Positions 58,791 through 64,000 of a stretch of 64,000 nt of DNA are shown piece after piece. The notes beneath the pieces are model-generated. The model searched no databases, was not told the origin of the DNA, and worked only from the letters and a program-made list of their open reading frames with translations. This stretch comes from Trifolium pratense. Its lineage: Eukaryota > Streptophyta > Magnoliopsida > Fabales > Fabaceae. Numbering within the stretch: the stretch's first letter is position 1; every line of letters begins with the position of its first letter. Location of the stretch: assembly GCF_020283565.1 (NCBI RefSeq), contig NC_060065.1, forward strand, positions 33,282,409 to 33,346,408. Reading direction: 5' to 3'. A program made the position numbers and the translations under genes.

Positions 58791-58962
58791 GGGTGATGCT
58801 AACTAGTGCCCGGACACTAGTTAAGGATACAAAAAAAATAATTTTTGTATTGAAAATGACACTTTTTATATTTTACAAACATTGACTACACAAGTTTCAA
58901 TATAATTTTACTATAATTAGTATCCTTAACTAGTGCCCCGGGGGCACTAGTTAGCATTTTCC
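58791..58962. mobile_element. 172-bp MULE-type MITE with 9-bp TSD
   Basis: Flanked by ataaaaaaa at 58782-58790 and 58963-58971. Ends GGGTGATGCTAACTAGTGCC and (right, reverse complement) GGAAAATGCTAACTAGTGCC. The inverted arms continue into acactagttaaggata/tatccttaactagtg. It has no coding capacity. Confidence 0.85.
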
Positions 58963-59226
58963 ATAAAAAAATATGAACCTCTTAAAAATGGACTATTATC
59001 ATTTTTAGTAAAAAAAAATTATAATTATAAAAGGTTTATGAAATACAATACATTTTATGTTCCTTTAGTAATAAACAATTGTGTTCATATGGAAAAATTC
59101 GGTTGGGAGAAGAGAATCCGTATATCTTGTGTGCCCAACAAATTTTCCGACAGAAATTAGTTATCGTTAACAACGGACTTTACGGCGATTAACCTTTTTA
59201 TTCTACTATTATTCAATAGTAATTCT

Positions 59227-59299
59227 ATATATTATAGTCTTTGAGATATTTTATAGGACATCTATATTATAGTGTCTTTGAGATATTTTATAGGACATC
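59227..59299. repeat. short tandem duplication (two units of about 36 bp)
   Basis: tatattatag..tctttgagatattttatagg..acatc occurs twice head to tail, differing by two bases of length. Confidence 0.85.
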
Positions 59300-61044
59300 T
59301 AAAATCAATACAAATATTTTATTTATTTTAGTTTATGTTTTTATTAGAATATAGTTCTATCTCTCTAGAGTATGTCTCAAAAGAGAGACAAAACCATCAC
59401 TTTCCATCTTTCTGTTTTTTTAATCGAGAATCCATATCATTATTTCCCATTCATGTCACAAAGTGCTCTTTTCAGTTTTCACCAAAGAAACCAATGGATC
59501 TCTAAATTCTACATTTGGGCTTCAAGACAACGGGCCAATTTATGGGCACTGTAGGTTAATCTCTATTTTGGCAGTAATTTTAGAACCTTCGGCACACGGT
59601 TCAGGTGAATCAATCAGGAATGATAAATAATACAATTATATTAAGTAAATAATTTAAAAATTTAAATTATTTTAAAATTTATATAATTAGTCTTTTATTG
59701 GAATTGTTTATTAGTTAAACTTTTTAATTTTTTGGAATTTGTATGCCATTATATCCACTAAAAGCACTATATGTAGTGTCTTTGTGACACTTTGTAAATT
59801 AATCTCTCAAAATAAATAAAAATATTTGAATTTCTTTAGTTTAATTTATCCTTCCTTTAATTTTTTGTATGCTTTTATTAGAGTAGTTTTAACTTTGTAA
59901 CAACTAATATCATATTAATCAATATATAAATGTTTTAAAAAAGAGATTATATTTAGGAGCAATTTTTTCTTCAAAAGGGTTTAGATGGACGGAATAATTA
60001 AGGAGTGTATATCCATGTATGTGAGCCTTTAACTAGAAGATGTACACTTCGTTGTTTTTTCCTTATCTAGCTAATAGAGTGAAAGGATGAATATATTCAG
60101 TAATCAAACTTTTTTCTTTCAAGTAGGATGTGTATTAAAAAAGTTAAACGGCTGGTTTCCATCAAATCATCAATCTAAATTCTAAACATTACGTAAAAGG
60201 TTCTAAGAAATCTAAAGATATACTATTACTTTTTTAGGAGATCAAAAGATATATCCTTATAATTTTTTATTAAGATATTCTTTTGGTAAATTAAGATATC
60301 ATCCGTGCACAACAACATAAGTTTGTCTGAAATTACTTTGAAGTGCACATCGATCTTTAAATTAGCATTTAATGTTTTATAAGATTTAGTTAGATCCAAC
60401 CTAAAATTCTAAGCTAATATCAAAGTTTTTTTGAAATTCGTTATAGGTCACTTAGTATTAGGTTTCCACTATGGAGTCACCACTATTTATATTCACGAAT
60501 CAACCTCAATTGTGTTGGGCGTGACACGTGAGTGGTGTTAAGAGTCTCATATTAAATAAGAGTTGATCTGAATATTTGTTTATAAGTGGAGACAACTTTC
60601 ACCTTAAAAACAAATTTTATAAAATTATATTAGGTCAAACTCAAATTCTAAGATAATGGAGGAATATTGGTTTCTTAATGTTTTGAAATCTAAGTTGTAT
60701 TTCGTACTCAAGTTAAAAGCATATGCATCAAGAGAGAATATATTCATAATTTTAAGAGTATGATCGGCATTCAAGTTCGTATTACTCTGTTTCTGAGGGG
60801 AATAATTGTCTTAAAATTTGGAAAATTGCCTGTCCTACCATATGAGAATCGAATCATGCATAATTTATTTTGTCTTCCTCTAGGCATCAATTATCAGTAA
60901 GAGTATCATGTAGTATTTGATTTGCCGCGATCTAACAGTGGCCAATCGGGAATATAATCATAAAACCCAATAAGCTAAAGATTATTCTTGAGGAGGAATA
61001 CTAGTATATATATAGGAGTATAAGATAAAGTTTATTTTGTTGTG
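59300..61044. other. gene-free AT-rich region
   Basis: A repeat-like segment at about 60380-60665 begins and ends with a similar phrase (cctaaaattctaagctaat; ctcaaattctaagataat) and holds gagtctcatattaaataaga. This is reminiscent of a small LTR or TRIM remnant. No gene is seen. Confidence 0.4.
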
Positions 61045-61219
61045 TTGGTTCAGTGGTGATTGATGCTGAACTTGGTAGGAAGTATCACGGTTCGATCCTC
61101 ACAACTGCGATGGAGAGTGGGTTTGAGTCACTTAATACCAGAATTTTTTTTTGAAGAAGTACTTAATATCAGAATTGACCCCCGAACTAGATTAAACCAG
61201 TAGTGAAAGCCAAAAAAAA
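61045..61219 (+). mobile_element. tRNA-derived SINE, family A (plus copy)
   Basis: ttggttcagtggtgattgat (box A) and tcacggttcgatcctcacaa (box B), body, and poly(A) end. Flanked by ttattttgttgtg and ttattttattgtg, a 13-bp duplication with one mismatch. A T-rich insertion (ttttttttgaagaagtactt) interrupts the body near 61150. Confidence 0.82.
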
Positions 61220-61485
61220 TTATTTTATTGTGAAATGATACTCGTTAGTCGTTATTTAAGATGCTCTTAAATTGCGTAATGGTTTTGTTCTATATAAAGT
61301 ATAAAACAACATTCACTTATTCATACTTCAATACATTATATATGAGATTTTCTTCATTTATTTCTATTCGAACACTGTTCTTATGAATGATGGAAAGAAG
61401 TAATATATGATACAGTAGCAAAAATATCATTAGTTTGGAGTGCTTAATATGAATTTGTCAAAAGGGTCGACATTTTCCAACAAAT
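61220..61485. other. AT-rich spacer
   Basis: No feature seen. Confidence 0.4.
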
Positions 61486-61490
61486 GATTT

Positions 61491-61910
61491 TGTTAGAGTC
61501 TTATAGCTTGCAGGCTTGGCACAGGCCTTGCACTATCAAGCCCATTGTTTAGTTGGCTCTTAGTGGCAAGTGCGATTAGGCCTTGCCTTAAGAATTGTTC
61601 AAGTTAGTTGTGTTTGTGCGTGTATATCTCTCTATATAAAGAGAGCTTGTATTTGTTGGCTGTGTTAATGAGAATACAAATCATGTGTTCACAACATTTG
61701 GTATCAGAACCGGGTTAAGTACGGTAATGTGGGCATTTGACCCAGGATCACGCTAGGCGTGAGGGTGAGTGTTGAATGTGAAGTTGTGTTGTCGGAGTTT
61801 GTTTGAAGTCCCACTTTGCTTAAGTTTCCGGGATATGAAGTGTATAAATATGTGAGGGCAGCCTCACCCTTTAGCTAGCTTTTTGGGATGAGATCCAAAC
61901 ATATTTAACA
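61491..61910 (+). mobile_element. small LTR element with unlike ends sharing one TSD
   Basis: The left end is a 206-bp copia-type LTR (61491-61696, TGTTAGAGTC to TGTTCACAACA, TATA near 61638), followed by a primer site TGGTATCAGAACC at 61699. After about 70 bp comes a purine-rich stretch (gcgtgagggtgag) and a second LTR-like block (61770-61910, TGTTGAATGTG to ATATTTAACA, with gtcccactttgc and gtgtataaatatg). The two LTR-like blocks are not alike, yet gattt flanks the whole (61486-61490 and 61911-61915). There is no coding sequence. Confidence 0.6.
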
Positions 61911-61915
61911 GATTT

Positions 61916-63030
61916 TCCATATACACGGTTGCTCACTATTTTTCCGGGTTTCAGCATTTAGTAACCTACTCTATGCACGAAATAAACATATTGATTGTAG
62001 GATCAAGATTTACCGCAAGATTTACGGTAGTAGATTATTACGGTTTTCAGTTTCACATTATTTTCAATTTGGACCATTAATTATAGATCGGACGATTATA
62101 CTACTACTTTTCAATCTGCGTGAAAATTGTGTTAAAATGGACAGCGGGAAATCTGTTGCGCTGATTATACTACTACTTTTCTTTTCTTAATATGTTGTTT
62201 GATAACAAAAGTTCAAGATGGTGTTTTTGGACTTAAGTGGTTAATGAGTTGTATCTAGGACGAATTGTTCGGGGGAATCCGAGTTTGATTCCTAATGAAA
62301 CAATTTTTTGTTATATTTTACTTAACTCACGGCCGAATAAGTTAATATAAAAAATAAAAAACTTAATATGATGTTTAAAAAAACAAAAGCTTCATATCAC
62401 AAAAACAATTTCGTCCCTGTGCATGCATGTCTTAGATTCTAAGGAAGACTGACATGAACTAATCATTTCATCCAATAACGACAGAAACTGAACTGATTTA
62501 TATCAACAATTGGTTCAATACAAAGAATATTTCATTTTTAGCAATAAAAAGATTCTAGGCGCAGCATATTTTGAAAGTTAAAGCATACTAGTACTGTTAT
62601 GTTGTGTTCTGTATGAATCACTATGACTATGACACTATATAGAGAAAACAACCAAATGCTCTTTAGTGATTTCCCAAAAGTTTAGGAACTCTTATGCCAA
62701 AGTAAGATCATGCATGAATGACTTGATTTATAAGGACACTAATTAATCTATGCTAAAGGTGCAGATAGAGATTCCAAATACTAACCATAAACTGTCAATT
62801 TGATTGGATTGGATAAAAGGGCTTAAAGGTTTTCAATTTTTCTAAAGTTGATAGAACATGCATGCAGATTAATGTTTCCACTAACTCATAAGATAGTTGT
62901 CAATAAGATATGCAAAGAGGGCCATGTTTAAAAACATCAACTATGCTTTCATGCTTATCCAACGATAGTGCCTATGCATCTATTCCCAATAAAAGAGTCT
63001 GCGTAAGAGAGATAGTTATTTCAAGGTATT
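61916..63030. other. AT-rich intergenic DNA
   Basis: No gene. Short repeats include tatactactacttttc near 62098 and 62166. Confidence 0.4.
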
Positions 63031-63190
63031 TGATGACGGATCGTCACACTCTCTAATCCATGCCTATTTTAGCAACATTAAATGCATTTTAGTAGGTTTT
63101 AAGCAATAAATGTAAGAGAAATCTATTCATAAGCTTGATTACTTGTTTTGCAAGAAAACAGGAAAAATTGCAGGAAATTGCTGATTTTCA

Positions 63191-63544
63191 CTACGCTGGG
63201 GGCGTAGCCCATCACGCGCCGCGTGATGGAGATCACAGGGAGCCAAGTTTTTCACTTTGATCACGCGCGGCGTGATGCCTACCACGTGCGGCGTGAAGCT
63301 TTGATCAGAATTGGATTGCTCTCTGACTTGGTCACGCGCGGCGTAGCACTGACCACGTGCGGCGTGAAGAGAAGAAGGACAACTACGCCGGGGGCGTGGA
63401 GCTATCACGCGCGGCGTGAAGATGGCAGAGTTGAAGATCAGAGACCTCAGATTTGATCACGCGCCGCGTGAAACCGTTACACGCGCGGCGTAGTTGAAGA
63501 AATTGAAACCACGTGCGGCGTGATAGATCTGGCGCGCGGCGTGG
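63191..63544. repeat. twelve copies of a roughly 15-bp GC-rich palindromic motif
   Basis: Consensus yCACGYGCsGCGTGr. Copies at 63191-63207, 63212-63226, 63261-63275, 63282-63296, 63332-63346, 63353-63367, 63383-63399, 63405-63419, 63457-63471, 63479-63493, 63509-63523 and 63530-63544. Three contain the G-box core CACGTG, and most contain CGCG. Spacing is irregular and the spacers are not alike, so this is neither a satellite nor a CRISPR array. It lies directly upstream of the TATA box. Confidence 0.85.
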
Positions 63545-63551
63545 TTGTGAT

Positions 63552-63561
63552 TATTATATAA
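63552..63561 (+). promoter_or_regulatory. TATA box of the right-edge LTR
   Basis: ttatataagg lies 8 bp after the last GC-rich palindrome, where a promoter of an LTR U3 region would be expected. Confidence 0.55.
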
Positions 63562-64000
63562 GGATTCTGCATTTTCTGTTAAAGGGGTTGGAAAATTCTG
63601 CAACATTAATCTATTTTCTGATTTTGGAAGCATCAAGATCCAGATCAAGGACTCCATAGGATAGCTCTGAGCACCTCAATAGCACGGATTCTCAAGCCAT
63701 GAAGTTGAAGCTAGGACGCGAACGAAGCAACATGAGGAGCTAAGCTTCTTTTGGAGGTAGGATCTAGAATAGTCTAGGATGTAGATGAATCATTTGTAAT
63801 CTGCTATATTGTAAAGAATTTACTCTGTTCATGGTGTTGACTTAATGCAAATCGATTCTTAATGCTTTATAATCCTTCATTAGTGTTATAATGATTTCGA
63901 GTTAAGTCACGTGCGAGAGTATTGATTTAATGTCTGAACTGAATTGCATTAAGCACTCGAGTGTTTCCGGTCGAGAGATTGAGACATAGAGTGTAGCGAA

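Larger units (their letters stand above)
63031..64000 (+). mobile_element. long LTR running off the right edge
   Basis: Begins TGATGACGGATCGTCACACT, which looks like the start of an LTR. A TATA box at about 63554 follows a GC-rich palindrome array, and downstream sequence resembles an R/U5 region (ggtaggatctagaatagtct). No LTR end is reached. Assignment rests on layout and on recognition of this type of start, and the superfamily is not determined. Confidence 0.5.

Noticed and set aside
63191..63544. CRISPR-like array
   Set aside because: Spacing between motif copies ranges from a few to about forty bases, the motif varies, the genome is a plant nuclear one and no cas-like genes exist. It is a promoter-proximal motif array.

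Overview
The window is nuclear DNA of a flowering plant. Six split or single-exon genes of plant-type families lie in strongly AT-rich DNA packed with LTR retrotransposons, tRNA-derived SINEs, Helitrons and cut-and-paste elements. The repeat families and the genes look legume-like (for example a Medicago, Trifolium or Pisum relative), but that placement is recognition from memory, not a computed match. All exon models come from reading GT/AG junctions and conserved protein motifs by eye.

Layout. 1-3520 is the 3' part of a Ty3/gypsy element, probably Tat/Ogre lineage, whose extra reading frames lie antisense to the element; it ends in a polypurine tract and an LTR. A SINE (about 4.2 kb) and a copia-like solo LTR with a perfect 5-bp target duplication (4732-5181) follow. 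5.4-17.7 kb is a minus-strand gene block: an EHD-type endocytic ATPase (15 exons, 538 aa), a RIN4-like NOI-domain immune regulator (4 exons, about 241 aa) and a DUF3537 seven-helix membrane protein related to gustatory-receptor-like proteins (4 exons, 432 aa). 17.7-22.9 kb is intergenic, with LTR remnants, a hAT element and a hairpin MITE. On the plus strand come plastid terminal oxidase PTOX/IMMUTANS (22937-27110, 9 exons, 338 aa) and an intronless PB1 protein of the Phox/CLMP1 family that lacks the usual N-terminal TPR (28840-30219). An ACC oxidase gene (35827-37972, minus, 4 exons, 319 aa) is last.

A complete Ty1/copia element (38110-42298, TSD ataag) sits about 43 bp upstream of the ACC oxidase TATA box and cuts that gene from its older upstream DNA. 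From 42.3 kb to the end I recognise no host gene. The stretch is a nest of mobile DNA: three MULE-type elements or MITEs with 9-bp target duplications, two Helitrons (one with a duplicated 5' end), a Stowaway MITE, a CACTA element inserted inside a SINE, several SINEs, (TA)n arrays, a small LTR element with two unrelated ends sharing one target duplication, and at the right edge an LTR whose upstream region carries twelve copies of a GC-rich palindromic motif.

The genes are not a functional cluster. They are ordinary housekeeping, defence, plastid and hormone genes side by side. The interest lies in how the mobile elements have landed: in introns of EHD, DUF3537, PTOX and ACC oxidase, in the ACC oxidase core promoter, and inside one another.
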